From Alentia gelatinosa (lineage: Eukaryota > Annelida > Polychaeta > Phyllodocida > Polynoidae): a stretch of DNA of 64,000 nucleotides. Each line of letters starts with the position of its first letter. The first letter of the stretch is position 1. The notes under the pieces are model-generated. The model did not search any database. It was not told the origin of the DNA and saw nothing but the letters and a program-made list of their open reading frames with translations. Below are positions 1 to 13,512 of the stretch, in pieces. The position numbers and the translations under genes are program-made. The stretch spans positions 80,735,193 through 80,799,192 of the forward strand of contig OX465579.1 in the NCBI GenBank assembly GCA_950022655.1, given 5' to 3'.

Positions 1-2040
1 GGCATCTCCGATTGAAGATGACCGTCCTCAACATTCTCTACACTACCAATATTGCGTGCTCTGAATTGGGGCGGGCGAATGCATCTACATTATCATCAGG
101 AACACTTGGGTTGATGATTAATGATGAAATCCCAAATGATGAAGTTCGTATCTTTCAGTATTCGTCTTCAACTGAATAATTCAACTTGAAATATCAGGAG
201 TTTGCAGCACATGTTTCAGCGTGAGGTGGTGTTGAATCAATTGAACCATATGGGGCAGTTAGTTTTAATAAAGGAGTAATCTGGGAATCTGAAGTGGGTG
301 AGGAAAATGATAAAGTGAGTTAGAGTTATGATGCATAACGACACAAAGGGGAGGGAGTTGATGTATTAGAACTGATACCAGGTAATTATATAGGATGACC
401 TGACCATGCTTTAGAAGCTGCAAAATTAGATGAGAATTGAGGTCTGTACGGAACGAGGCATTTAGGCAAGTTCCGTGCAAACCGCTATTTCCCATCGAGT
501 TTTGTAGCTTCCACAGCCTGGTAAGGTCGTTCTATATTTATCATATACCCGAAATTGATAGAATCCTACAATCAATATTTTTGTCTATGCATATGGAACA
601 GGTTTCCATATTTTGCTGTACGGAAAACTGTTCCCTATGGTATTTTTACATATTATGGCAAAACAGTGCGTTTTTACAGTATTTGGGTCATTGTAGGGAA
701 AACGTACAATGGACAGTTTCTCTACCTTCCTACATTCTATAGATGCTCATAGTATTTCTATTTACCTGACAGAGTTATATTTGGTATTCATGGATAGAGA
801 ACATTATAATGTGACAGAAAATGTATATTATTAGGGCTTTCTTTCCCACCCTTGGGTTTGGAATCATTGAAACCTCTAATAACCTGTAAATTTAACCATT
901 CTCTTAGAAATATATCAAAAACTCACCTTATAAGTCAGTGTATCACTTATTACCAACCAAATAAATACAGATATTCACATTTACAGATGCTTCAGGTTAT
1001 AATACATACAAACTCCGGCTGATTCAATTAATTTATTAAGTCTCTAGAGCCTTATGAGAATATTCAGAAGGGAACGTTCGTTATGTAAATTTTAAAGCTG
1101 TATAAAGATATTCACATATTTCTCAAAATGTTAGATAACTGCAAATTTTACTATGGAAAGATTGGTCAGAATAAATCCTGAAAATATTGGCTTCCTGCTA
1201 CAAAAACCAACTCATGTATTTAGTATTTAACCATAGTATATTGCATCTCATTTTATACTTCTTCTATATCGAACGTTCCTAAATCCTAAAATACTTCTCT
1301 CCAAATTTTGTTTAAATCAAGCTTAACCACACCATTTCCATGGGGCCCTATTATTATTTATACTCATATGAGAGACCTTGCATTTTCCATGGTGTTAGAT
1401 AATATACCTTGCTATACTAAGAGCATTTTTTTAAATGGAAATTTATCTTCACTTGTGTTTAAAAAATTCTTAAGAATAACAGTTGCATACCAAATATATT
1501 CCCTGAGAAGGTAAGGTATTTTTCAAAGGTTGTGCCAAAGCTGAACCCCTGATAGAAAATGAGTATAGTTCCATATTTCATAAATACACATATATGTATG
1601 GAAGTAAACTACGTGTTCTTATAAGAAATAGGATTTATCCAACAAATAGCAATCTTTTTTTTCTATTCTGAAGTTCCAATTGTACGTTTTTCAGTACAGA
1701 ATCATGGTTGTACAATTAAGGGACGAATCTACTACTAATTCTTGTAATACAAGACTCACTGCGGCTCACAGGGTAGCCATTGCCATCCTCCACTGCAGAT
1801 CACGATAGCACCGCTGAACACAGCGTGCCGAGCCTCACGGTTCTCACCTAAAAACACAATATCCCATCACTTACCTCCCGAGCTCCACTCCCGCCACCAC
1901 CAAATCCTACTAGCTCTACCACCCCGATTCATTACTAACAGACACCGCTCATTCAGTACCGCGGCAGCATGAGATCTGTAGGGAGTTCCTCTTTCCTTTC
2001 AAGCTAACACGTACCATGCTTGTTGATCCCCAATAACAGA
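1..2040. other. non-coding, AT-rich; no gene seen
   Basis: Only short reading frames with no recognisable protein similarity occur here. The sequence is AT-rich with many stops in all frames and becomes more GC-rich after about 1740. I see no repeat, RNA gene or splice pattern that I can defend. Confidence 0.6.
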
Positions 2041-2960
2041 CCATCTCCTGTCACCCCTTTACAACGCGCATATCATCCCTCTCTACCAAGCTGATATTGC
2101 CAATTGCTTCTATGCACAGAGAACAATGTCTACCCTGCGCTCCTTCCTACTGATTATTACCCCTTTTTATGACTATATATATCCCCTAAAGCACCTCTTG
2201 AAAACCATTACCCTGTGTTATTTTCCGACTTCTGATGTACATTATTACCCTTCCGGTTTGCCTACCTGCTGTAAATATATGTACTCCTATTTTTACTGCA
2301 CCACCTTTACTACGGCACGCCAACCAATTAACTCCCCTAACCCCCTACACTCTACACACACCCTGCCGTCTTTCACTTCGCTGAGTCTCTCCTCCTGCCC
2401 CTGTGCCTACTCATCCAGTGCTCCCACCAGCCCCCCACCTCACATTCCAAGCAGCCTCCACGGCAGACCAGTCCATTAATCCCCCATCATTACGCCTTTC
2501 TCCACCCCTCATCCTTAATCTTCCGGACGTCGACATATCCCACCGCGCCCTTCACGCAATGTCGTCTGCTTGCATAAAAGGCGGGAGGCTGTTCCGTGCA
2601 GGACTATTGGTTCGATAATCCCCCCACCCACCCCTCGATCCTCCTCTGGCATCCCCCACCGATACCCCGACACTGGGACCGGCACCCTGCCCAGATTTAT
2701 CCGTGTTTAACTGAGACAGGTGAGGTTGGCGCCCTCTGGGGGGATTTACTCTTCATTAATCCGTACTTTGTCTGGCACGGCGTTCCGCCAAACGGTTGTC
2801 AGCGTTCCAGCTGCTGTCAGAGAATGGACTCTCTTCGCTGTCCGCTTCTCTCAGCTCCCTGCTGCAACCACATCAACAACACTCACATCCTCTCGACTCA
2901 AGCCATCTTTCGCTCGTTTACCCGCTTTCTAATCATCCGCTTAGTAGATGAAAGAGTCAT
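2041..2960. other. pyrimidine-biased non-coding stretch
   Basis: The plus strand is strongly enriched in C and T for roughly 900 bases. This produces several open but low-complexity frames rich in Pro, Ser, Leu and Thr. A CATAAAAGGCGG sequence near 2572 resembles a TATA box, and a CAG|GTGAGG donor-like site lies near 2717, but no credible ATG-initiated exon lies between them. I treat it as skewed non-coding DNA. Confidence 0.5.
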
Positions 2961-5900
2961 CTATAGAATTACCCAAGGCCTTCTGGGAAATTTAATATAA
3001 AGTCGAGGGTAATATTAACGATCTCCAATTGCCTTGAGGAGAATGCCTCTTCCTCATTAAATTTTCATTTCCCATTCATTTGGTAAATCGGATTATAGAG
3101 GCTGGAAAATGAGGAGTGATCATTCATCATTCCCGACATCAAAGGCTTAATGTGGGAGAATCTCGTTTAAAAGGCACCCTTTCTACCCTTTCCCCGTTGC
3201 TGCATAATTCTCATACAGGTATTCACATTCACTATAAGTTTTTATTCTTTCCCTTCTAGTTCTAAGCATTGCCTCAAGCTATTGTAATCATTCATATACA
3301 TCAGTTGTCTAATGCTGGCCTTGCCGTAGTTACAGTCCTATACATTCATTCAGTTGCTCCTATAATCAAAGTGCATTTAACTAGCAATACATAATTATTT
3401 CGCATTTTCCATCTCATTTATTGTATGTGTTTTGGACCTAAACCTAAAGCCCCTCGCTACCACACACTAAAAGGAAGACAAATAAAGAATAAAAGAAGAG
3501 GGTATTTCTTCTCTATGAGGCCTGATTCAGTATTCAGCTTCTAAAGACTCCTGCAGAAATCTCATCTTATTCAGGCTGACATCCTTTGTTCTCTCAAACG
3601 GTAATATAGAGATCTAATTCTAGATAAACCTAGCAAAAAGAAAAGGTCAACTGCCGTTCAGCTCAAAGATACCATAAGAGGAGCGGTCTAGTCTTTCAAC
3701 CCAACACTGCCAGTGTGCATTCAAGCTAAATTAGAGATACTTCTATATAAGTAATGTTCCCAACTCACATTAATCAGACACACATTCCCTTGCAGTTTAA
3801 TTAACCCAACAGCTGCCTTCACGCTCCTCTATGAACATTTAGGAAGCCGCAGGTCGTATTTCGATCAGAATGCTCTGGGCCTGAGACAATAGAAAACCAA
3901 ATAAGGCTTCACATAATCGACCAAACCAGTGTTCGAAGAACTCATTTTAGTTCACGACTACAAGCATTCAGAGGACAACAGAAACCTGTTATGATCTCAA
4001 GATGTTCCCTTTTTATGTGGCAATATCTCCCATCCAATTACTGATTTAGCTGACAACAACATCCACCCTAACATCAATTGTACTAGATAACGCATTAGTG
4101 GAATGAAGTACACTCGGAGTGATGCTCTTTTTATTTGCTTAAATGATTGCCTTTTGTGGAGAAAGAAGTCAGGAGATTGCTATGGTAGATGGGGCTTCAG
4201 CCTAGCTCCCTGGCTTGCTGCGGCAGTGACTGACACTTTGCACCGCATTGATGCCCAATCGACAGGCTGCTTAATTTGCTTCAGAATACTGATACGTTAT
4301 TAAGGAAATGGCTAAATAAAGTGATATTTTTGAATTCTTTTGCTCCAGAACACATCGACAAATTATGTATTGAGCAAATTTGGAGAAATTTGGAATTTAA
4401 GAAAGCTATATCGAACATAAACAGGCATTTCTATGATAACCCCACGCTTTGCTGATTACTAAGACGTACGGCACACTATTCGTACTACCATCAACAAACT
4501 ACATACCTCTGAAAACAGTCAACACTAAACTATTATTAAGTTCAATATTTGAAACGAGTTCACACCAAGTCTGCAAAGAAAAACCCATATAAAAATCTGT
4601 AAACCATTGTATTCAACGACAGTTCTTCTTTAATTAAAAGAAAACATGACTCATGCTTTATGTACTTTTTATTCTAGAGGAAGCACACAATAATATATCC
4701 AGACAGTACCTATCACCTTGCCGACAGTGCAGCACAGACCGCTGACTGAATATCCCGCACGTAGCTTCTCACGCTCTGCTGACTTGGTACTGGACAGACA
4801 GGCATTTCCCAATTACGTCCAGTCTCTAGGGTGTGGAGCCGAAGACAGATCACCCTGTAGTTCCCGCCCACTCACCAAGGCCCCGTCGTCTTCCTTCTGT
4901 ATAAGAAAGCAGTCGTAATGCTTTCTTAATGGAGCCCATGGTAATATCCAGGGTTGGCTGGCCCTTAGGGCGGCGCCAGGCAGGATGTGCCCGTGCTAAT
5001 GTGGTGCAGCAGTCACTCATTTGTAGGGGACAATTCCATGGAGGATCCTCGGAGGCGCGACCACCGGGAGACATCTTCGGCTTTCGGAGACTTTTTATGA
5101 CGGTAATCATCGAGGGGAACCCTGGGATGCTTCGCTGCTATCCGACCGACTTAATACAGAACACATGGGACACACCGGTCCATACGGTCATTTAAAATCA
5201 TCCTCCGCGCATGTCTGCCTGAATGGATTCTCCGGTTCCAAATGGGATGAATCTCCCCAATCCCCTTCTCTCATTTTAAAAATCGATAGTGTTCAAAAGT
5301 TTAGGCATCCGCCGCGCGTTGAAATGGGCCTCGGGCTGGAATTGTAAATGTCACAGAATGAGAAAAATGATGAGTGTAAGTGAAGCTAGAAACTCCCAGA
5401 AGACTTGACATTTCCTCTTGGAACCGTTCTTGGATAGAGCAGAAGTCATCAGAAACTATCTTTTAAATATAGCAAGAAAAAAACCTTACATCATAGCATG
5501 GCATGCATCTCCTCGGTGCATGGTCTTATACTTTCGCATACCGACCACCTCTCTCAGCTCCAAGGGGTTGATATGTTGCGCTTCGATATCCCGTATTTAA
5601 AGGGCTAACACATTTATTCACGATAATTGAAAGACATGTACCTATTTTGATTGGCTGGGTGAATACCGCGATAATTTCGTATAAAAAAAGATCTCAAACA
5701 CATCACATGGATACTTTCTATCACTACTCGACTGCAATAGGGGTTATTTTACCCCACGCAGCTGGCAATTATAATTGAGCACGCCTCTATAAGTGAAAAT
5801 ATCCTATTCACGATCTTGTAAGACCACTAACGAACTTTGTTCATGAGCTTTCCATATATAGAAGCAATGAAGAAGAATAAATGAAAATACCATAATCCCT

Positions 5901-7011
5901 TCAAAGCAACCCCCCCCCCCAAGAAAAAACCCACAAAACACCACAAAAAAACAACGACAAAGCAATATGACATGCATAGAAATTGCCATGAGGTATCAAG
6001 GAGTGATGTATCATTATAGATATCTTCAAAGATACGGGGAGATTTATATCTCCTGGTCCTTTTTTCTTTTGGTTAGGAGAAGTACAGTGGTAAGATTGCC
6101 TGCAGGAAAGGCGGATGCCGGTATGTTGGTGTCCCTTTCTCCAGGCAGCCCAACCAACTCCCAAATAAACACAATTATGGATTGTTGTACTTCCGGGCTA
6201 GGGGCAAGGCACTTCCGACATGTGGGGCGCCTCCTGGTGGCCGATTATACTGGTCTGGTCATGGGAAAATAAGTAGGCGGGTCCCTCAGGTAGAAAGGGG
6301 TAGTGCCTACCGGTTATTGTGGCTTGGAGGGCGAGCTGGGGATATCCTGCCGCAAGGAGCGTGGAGAGCTCAGCTAAATGGGCGAGCGACGTTTGGAAAG
6401 CGGCTTGACATGGCGTCAGTTCTAACAATATGCGATATGAGACTAGAATACTTTGTTTCTAGAACCGTGCAACTTTTTATGTTAAGAAGTGATTAAAAGT
6501 TCCAGGTTTCTAGCTGTGGAGTAAAAGCATAATTGAAATTTATTTTTGAATATCACTGATGATACAGTATTATCTAAATGCAAGGGATTTTAAAATGAAG
6601 ATGAAGAAGACACCATAATATCATCTCCTCATTACACCACATACACGGCAATTTGGCGTACATATTTCTTTATATTGCGTTAGAATGATATCTTTGAATG
6701 ATAACAAGCTGTTTGTGCTGGTTTATCAATGAGTGGCAAAGCCTTATGTATGGGAATTGATTATCTTAAATGTAGCCATATGCAATGTACCATGTCATAT
6801 ACTACACGAATTCCCCCATATTTTATGCTCTAAGCCCCTCCGCGAAATCCCTATTTGCTACTTTTCCGCATGCCATTGCATAATAAAATGGTGCTGATTA
6901 GTGTTATGATTTAGTAGTGTTGATTTTACAGCCGCAGTCACGACGATGTAGGAGAATACATAATGGGGGCACAATCTTAAATTAGGAAAGAATATGGAAA
7001 TATGATGTATG
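2961..7011. other. non-coding; no gene seen
   Basis: No frame encodes a protein I recognise. The longest frames (around 5.9-6.5 kb) overlap on opposite strands and have no domain signature. A C homopolymer occupies 5910-5920. A TCF/LEF-like ATCAAAGG lies near 3138, a single uninformative motif match. Confidence 0.55.
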
Positions 7012-7055
7012 CAGTAGAACCCCGCTTCGGGGACCCACACATAAGGGGGCACTCT
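7012..7055 (+). repeat. single pogo/Tigger-like terminal repeat fragment
   Basis: The sequence starts CAGTAGAACCCCGCTT and continues with alternating CCC/GGG blocks. It closely resembles the terminus of the complete element at 47395-48286. No matching opposite terminus is visible nearby, so this is probably a broken or solo end of a related non-autonomous DNA transposon. Confidence 0.5.
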
Positions 7056-8714
7056 ACTCTGAATGACAGTTTTGTTGGGAATGGATTTTTCCCGCTCTCA
7101 GATGTTTGCTTTCACACCATGTAAGTGGTCAATCTACTTAATGGGGCAGTATGTCTATGCGGGGAGAGTAGATTGGTTTGCAAACAATTACGCAATAGAA
7201 TCGAGCTTGGATAGGCCCATGAATGTGTCCATGTAAGTGTCTTTGTGAGTCTAATAGCAGCATTTCTGCTATAGAGAAGCCTGTACATGTATATGCTAGC
7301 ATTAAATTCTACTAGTGCGAGGGTGCAAGGCATGGAGTCTTTGGCCGGGTTAGCTGTTTGGCGGCCTAGTGAAGCGACCTTCGATGTCTCGCATTCATAG
7401 GTGGTCCATACCTATCTACTGCTATACCTGTACAGCCACCTGCTCCCCCACCACCCATGAGATGATGTTGAACTGTATATCTGCCATGTATATACATGTG
7501 TGTTTATATTATTTTTTATTTGTTGTTTTATATAGGCATCTATATAAACATTGAAATCCTGCAAACCCACATGAGCGGCCACCTGGCAGAAGGTCATACT
7601 TTGCCCCGAAGTGAAGGTAACCCCCTTACGCAGAGGCTTTGGCGCACCTCATGGAGCATGACAGGTATATGAATAATTGCATATCATCCCAGAAAGGGCA
7701 GGGAGAGAATATCATGACTGGAGGGGCCCAGGCACCCTGTAACCTCCAGGTCCTGAGGGTTGATTATATTTAACTTCATTTCAATCGTTTGATTTTTAAT
7801 TAAATCCACATGACCTTATAAGGTCACGGAGTGTCGGGGCTTCTTTAACTCCTTCGATAATATAGTAAATAAATATCCAATTAAATATGTGCAATAGACT
7901 CTTAATAATAAATGCCATAATTCAAAAGTCAATGTTGTATTACATAAGAAAGAATTTCAGAGGCATGTCTTCCAATCAAATCAGGCCTGATTCACAGCAA
8001 CAAATGTGGAATTAAATTAGTTTCACACCTGGCCTGTACTACCAGTTCAGATAGAACCTTGTAATCGTAGATGCGGATGTCCAGCTAGCAAAGTTCAATA
8101 TCCTTGCTAATAGGACATTCACCCAATCAGCAGTTGTCATCTATGCATGTCGACATGAATATGCCTGAAACCTGCTTTTAATACCAGAATCTTGCAAAAC
8201 TGACTTAACCATTCTTGACATTGTTTATGATGAGGCCATCCTGTAGGGTTCCTTAACTATAAAATGACAGAAGGCCTATCCATCATTGTTCTGACATCAT
8301 TGACATACCTCCTCATGTGTATACAGGCATAACCTTTCATTCTCAAACTTCTTAAAAATAAACACTAACAGGCTAACCACGTGGTTATTAGACTTAAGCT
8401 TAAAAAGGTAAGTAATAGTACATATGTCAGAGCCCCACACCATGTCTGTCGTCTTCAGCAAATGCAGTGCAATAAGCAATCTCCTCAAACACTGGTAAGC
8501 GGTCAGATAGATTTTAGATTACATCGATACAAATTCAACCAGCCGTCCGTTAAAACCCTAGCCAGGATCAGTGTCTACAGTATAGAAAATATACTACTTT
8601 CTATTATTTCTTATATAGATACAGAGGTTCGGGATATCAGACATACATATATTATACATATGAATGATTATAAATACAATTAGATCACCGGCAACAATAT
8701 CAAGGTTTATTCTA
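7056..8714. other. non-coding; no gene seen
   Basis: Only short frames without protein similarity occur. A 16-bp perfect palindrome at 7811-7826 is listed separately. Nothing else stands out. Confidence 0.55.
7811..7826. promoter_or_regulatory. perfect everted AGGTCA repeat, 4-bp spacer
   Basis: The 16 bases TGACCTTATAAGGTCA form a perfect palindrome of two AGGTCA nuclear-receptor half-sites pointing outward around TATA. Everted repeats of this half-site are known binding arrangements for some nuclear receptors. Here it is only a motif match with no neighbouring gene to support function. Confidence 0.25.
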
Positions 8715-9545
8715 TTAATTAAGTGCTTCCTTGAATTTTGTCGATTTACAATGTAAAAACCTGGATATCCGCTGGGAGACAATCCCATAATATGCTGCAG
8801 TAGTAAAGGGGGATTTCTTCAAAAAGTCAGTTTTTGGTCTTCGTACATTAAGTTTACGTTTCTTAGAACTTCCAGTAGCAGGTCTAGCCTGCTGGTCTCT
8901 GTCTATCACCCGTGTTTCTGTATAAATATTTGTCATTTTTGTACATGATGGGCCTACTCTCAAGCACCTTGGCCCTGTCATTCTCTAGTGCGGTGGCTGA
9001 CAATTGCCCAACTACCTGTGCAAACTGCTGAATATTTATCCTACGCTTCCTGAGGATACCCTTAACATTTGGAGTTCTGCAATTTCTTCCCAGGAAGTTA
9101 CAATCTACATCTTATAGAGTCAACAATAAACCCAGGTATTCAAAAGACGTTGCTGGCTTCACCACTGATTTCTCTAGGTTAACAGTAAATCTCCATTATT
9201 TGAATAGCCTCATGACTATGTGAACTGTCTTTGAAACTTCCCTCTTTGACACCCCATAAATCAATGCATCGTCTATAAAAAAAAACACTTGATTTTCCAC
9301 CTCTGTGCCAGGATGGCTACAACACATTTCATGATTCTAGAAAAAATCTCGGACCTGGGCTATAGCCATTCGGTAGACAACAGTACCTGAATCGTTTATC
9401 TCGATACATAAACTGTAGCAAATCCCTGCCCTTACCTTTAAGTTTTAGGGAATGATAGGCCTGGGTAAGGTTAACACTAGCCATGTACGCATCTCTGGGC
9501 AGCAAGTGTACTACCTTATCCAGGTGGTCCATCTTTTAACTATTC
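8715..9545 (-). pseudogene. decayed DIRS-type reverse transcriptase fragment
   Basis: On the minus strand, 9532-9329 encodes about 67 residues resembling fingers/palm of tyrosine-recombinase retrotransposon reverse transcriptases. It carries a DAYMASVNLTQAYHS block (the second catalytic region; the family usually has Asp where this has Asn) and a CLPNGYSPGP turn. After a frame change the strand reads FFYIDDALIYG-like residues near 9270-9240, matching the YxDD catalytic box, and then a YLGLLL-like block near 9140. Further frame breaks follow, and a weakly similar tail (GQLSAT...) runs into 8981-8715. There are several stops and frameshifts, so this is a fossil. It is distinct from the better-preserved element at 52-57 kb, which has YLDD and different surrounding residues. 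The family call is good; the exact limits are uncertain. Confidence 0.7.
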
Positions 9546-11751
9546 CATTATTAGTAGTCAATATCAAGCGGTGTGTGCAATGTCCAAATTGTTCATCCTT
9601 ATATCCTTTTTCTCCACATGTATCATCTGGTGGTGGGTATTCCTTTTTTACACTAAATGATAACTTATATATGTTCGTCTGTAACGTAATGTAATTAACT
9701 ACTGAATATAATATTATGAGAAAGATATGTTTTCCTTCTTTCTGAGATGTGATTATAATGAGCGTACATGAAACGCCATAAATTGAAGACCATCCATGTG
9801 ATGAATTTTTGTGCTAATTAAAAAAAGATCTTAAAGTGCCTATATAATGTGAAGTCGTTTAAGCTTAACAGATTTAATATAAGCCTGAAGTCCCAATTAT
9901 CGGTGTGGTAAACAAATCTAAATGAATCTCAGAAGAATAGGAAGGGGGACCTGGCAGAGACATATCTGCAGCAAATTCATTCAAGGCACCTATCAGAGGT
10001 CCACCACGAGGTGCTAATGACCCTGCTTTACGTGCCGTATGGGAAATCACGTCTGAACACGTTTCATGATGGCGAATGACATGCTCAATGAGTGGCCGCC
10101 ATGATGCAGGTCATGACCCCGACCAATGGATCTAAAAAAAAGCAGACACTATGCATCTAAGTGACCAGCGTTAATAACGCATGGAAAAAGGAGGTCAATC
10201 CGAACTTCCCAAGGAACTAATGGGGGTCTGCCTAGTTCCGGTTACAACTTACCTTCAACAAATAAAAGGAGTTTTCTGCAAAACTCTCATACTATGCTCA
10301 AGTCGAGCTGCTGTAATCAAAGCGCGTCTGTTCACCTCAACCCACGAGAGCTAACTGGGTCACACCATTTCCGCGAGGGGCGCCGATGCCCCGGCACTCT
10401 CTGACCTTATCAGGTCACTTGGGTTTGATTAAAAGCAAAATGGATAGACCTGTTTTGGACTGCTTGTTTAAGAACGTTATGTCTATTGTTGTTATGGAAA
10501 CACCAAATATCTTAGTCTTGGTGACTCAGGGGTTTACGTATCTACATTTTAAAAATTCAGTAGACATTTCCTGTGCAGTAGACATACAAGCTCTTCTCAC
10601 CAAAAAGAATGGCTTCACTGTAGGTGTACCTGTAGGCAGATGTGTTCCTTTGATATTTCTGATTGAACTTTGGCAAATAAAAGCCTTTCCCCTAAGTACA
10701 TTGCTGTACGTCTGAACAGGACATGGTCTCATATATATCTAGTACATACATCTAATATACGAGTTTCAGTTGGGTATCTGTAAAAACTGCTCAAGGAATT
10801 CCCAGCCACATTCCTGATAGCACTATGACCTTTGATGCGGATATTGCAGATGTAAGCGATTTATGAAAATATAAGAAGGGTTGCTTGAATGTAAAGAGTG
10901 TCCGTCTTTCATTTCATTTCTGCTTAGCCGGGTGCAACGCAAAAACGATGCCATGAACATATATACAGGTTTTTGTATACCAACCATCTATATATGTGTA
11001 TTATGTTCGATCAATAATATGGAATAGGAACAATCTCCGGCAATGAAGTTGGGCGGGGAATCTTTGTCTTGTATGCGGCAGTGCTGCGTCAAATATACGC
11101 CAGGTTGAGAGGATTTGTGTATCATCGACTTCCATCTTGTCATATTCCCAGTATACGACCACCTATATATTTTTAAAACCAAATAGCAATTATAAATTCA
11201 CTAATAGCGTGGATCTTTTCTCTATGTATACACATATATACCATACGTGGCGTATTCATCCGGTGATACCTACCCCTCGGATCCTCGTTTCAGCCATCGT
11301 CACAGACACATTTCCCTCGTGGAATGGCAGTGGTCGGAGATGTGAGTCTGGGTGTTTACGTTACCACCAGGGGAGTAAAAAGTATGAAGGAGCTGGGTAA
11401 TGGATGGTTGAAATCACTGGAGAGGTACTGGTGGCTGGCCGGTGATGCCCCGCGGGGCCGAGCGCGTCCGTCTGACGCAGGCTTTAGCGGATACGGCCAC
11501 AGCAACTCCGCTCATGGTGAGTAATAAATGAGTCAGGGAAAATGGAGACCACGGGCATAATACTTCAGGGGTGAAAACTAGGGAGCTTTAACATTAGGGA
11601 AAAGATTTTGGGAATACCTCTAGGAATTACATCATAGCCCCGATGTCAATATGAATGATGAATTACGTGTACTCTATACTATGTTCTCTAAAAGGATACT
11701 GGTCGAGGACCCAGGAGATTGCTAAAGTTGAAGTAACAGATTGAGAAGCAG
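9546..11751. other. non-coding; no gene seen
   Basis: Frames of up to 109 codons (10386-10715 plus) have no recognisable domain. A frame at 11324-11515 ends at a good GTGAGTAA donor-like site but has no supporting similarity. No repeats of note. Confidence 0.5.
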
Positions 11752-11802
11752 GAGAAGAAGAAGAAGAAGAAGAAGAAGAAGAAGAAGAAGAAGCAGCAGC
11801 AG
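11752..11802 (+). repeat. (GAA)n followed by (CAG)n microsatellite
   Basis: A GAA trinucleotide run of about 14 units passes directly into four CAG units. It sits at the start of a purine-rich stretch running to about 12030, which explains the Phe/Ser-rich open frame on the minus strand. Confidence 0.9.
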
Positions 11803-12450
11803 GTAGGAATGGAGTGGTAAAGAGAAATTAGATGGTTTTTTAATGAAGGAAAGTATGCACGAGACAGGAAGACGACAAGAATGAAAGGTCGGGAGAACGA
11901 ATGGAAGAACAAGTCAAAGAATGCTATGTATGAAACAAAAACACTATGGGGATTATGTTGGAAGAAGGAAAATGATGAATGAGAAACGAACAACACATTA
12001 GTCCATATATAAAAAGGAAGAGAGATCAATTGACAAAAAATATGCTTTCACTTGGCTTATTCAAGAAGGCATATGGATAAATAAGTGCGAAGTAACACAG
12101 AGGCTATAAAGATCTACAATCAGATCTGAGACAGGATAGCAAACGTCACCTTAACTGACATTGATTCATGGAGATTGCAAAAGCAGAAGCGTCACCTCCT
12201 CTACCTTCCCTCCTCACAGGACCCCGGGGACACCAATTCCCAATTGCTGGAGACAGTATTCATTAAATATCTATAACCCTGGCTTTGGCTTGATCCGCTC
12301 TGGCCCAGGAGCAGCTCCTGAGTGGCTCAGACGTCGGAGGGGCGTATAGAAGACGGTATATATAAAACGTTGCCTCGTTATTCTTTACACTCCCAGGCTC
12401 TTGGCCGGTGGGTGTGTCATTTTGTATGGTTTGGCTGTCACCCACAGGAC

Positions 12451-12452
<2 letters not shown>

Positions 12453-12520
<68 letters not shown>
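12453..12520. repeat. (AT)34 microsatellite
   Basis: A perfect AT dinucleotide run of 68 bp, followed by ACAT units. It creates Tyr-Ile repeat frames in several phases that are not genes. Confidence 0.97.
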
Positions 12521-12525
<5 letters not shown>

Positions 12526-12530
12526 CATAC

Positions 12531-13512
12531 GTATTCCTGTCTTTGGGCTTCTTTTCAAAGACGCAGAAGGCTACGTTTATTATGTATTTCATTTTAGGTT
12601 GGGGAGGAAGGTTTCTTTTTACGTATACCATACCCTCAGGCACATACGCCATTTAACACTTTCTCGGAATTGAACTTCAAAGAATATCACGAGAGAGACA
12701 TACAAATGAAATTGCGCACGCAAACCCACGGCTGAATCACCTTTGAGACGTTAAGTTCGGTTAACTGTTGAGGTCGGAAACTGAGCTGAATTAGGGACGG
12801 CATCTGAGATGAGATTGGCCTCTAGTTCAACGGCTTCTAGTTCAACTATTACAATTGTCTTAATGAATTAAAAAAAAAGGAGACTGTCGGGTATTTATCC
12901 AATCTTTCGAGCCTTCCGATGGTCAATAGCGCAAGAATAAACATTGAAAGGCTAATAAATGAAATATAACTGCTTCAATATGAACAAACAAAAACATGGA
13001 GAAGCAAATCTGTCCCGTGTTAGATTACTATGATATGTTACATTTATAATAAACACACAAAAAATAATGTCATTATTTAGGGAGTGGTATAAAATATTAT
13101 GATAATATGGCATTGCCAGAGAGCTATGTACTAAAAATTAGAATCCCACAAGCTGTCAAAATTTTTTAACTAGGAGCAAACATTATTTCCATTTATTATG
13201 GAAGAGCACCGTATACCTAACTAGTTTCATCAAGTAAAATTAATAGAATATCATAAGAAATCATTAATCAGTATAGACTTTTGTATTTGAAAGTATTAAG
13301 AATGTTGGCAACCGATGGCAACCGATTACCTAATTAAAACTAGTGTATCCTAATGCATTAAAAATGTTTCTTAATCAAGTCATATATGGATCCAAGTGTG
13401 ATATATTCAATAATCTGATCAGATGAGGAAGGTAAGGAGTGTCTGTGTGAGGGGTTGCTAATATGGAGTGACTGTCACTGGAAGAGCTATATTATGACTG
13501 CTATGTAGTCAA
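12531..13512. other. AT-rich non-coding; no gene seen
   Basis: Dense stops in all frames. A short exact duplication (GGCAACCGAT twice) lies near 13310-13330. Nothing else is recognisable. Confidence 0.6.

Noticed and set aside
5901..6496. Overlapping opposite-strand frames with protein-like words (RLPAGKADAGMLVSLSPGSPTN)
   Set aside because: No domain, overlapping frames on both strands and no splice structure; could be an old repeat but no second copy is visible here.
10386..10732. 109-codon plus frame and overlapping minus frame
   Set aside because: Neither translation has a recognisable motif; the mutual overlap and lack of codon structure suggest chance.
11324..11524. Candidate first exon ending at a GTGAGTAA donor
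   Set aside because: A reasonable start context and donor, but the 66-residue translation has no similarity or domain and no acceptor-linked second exon could be found.
12263..12673. Several frames with long Tyr-Ile repeats
   Set aside because: They are translations of the (AT)34 microsatellite, open in many phases.
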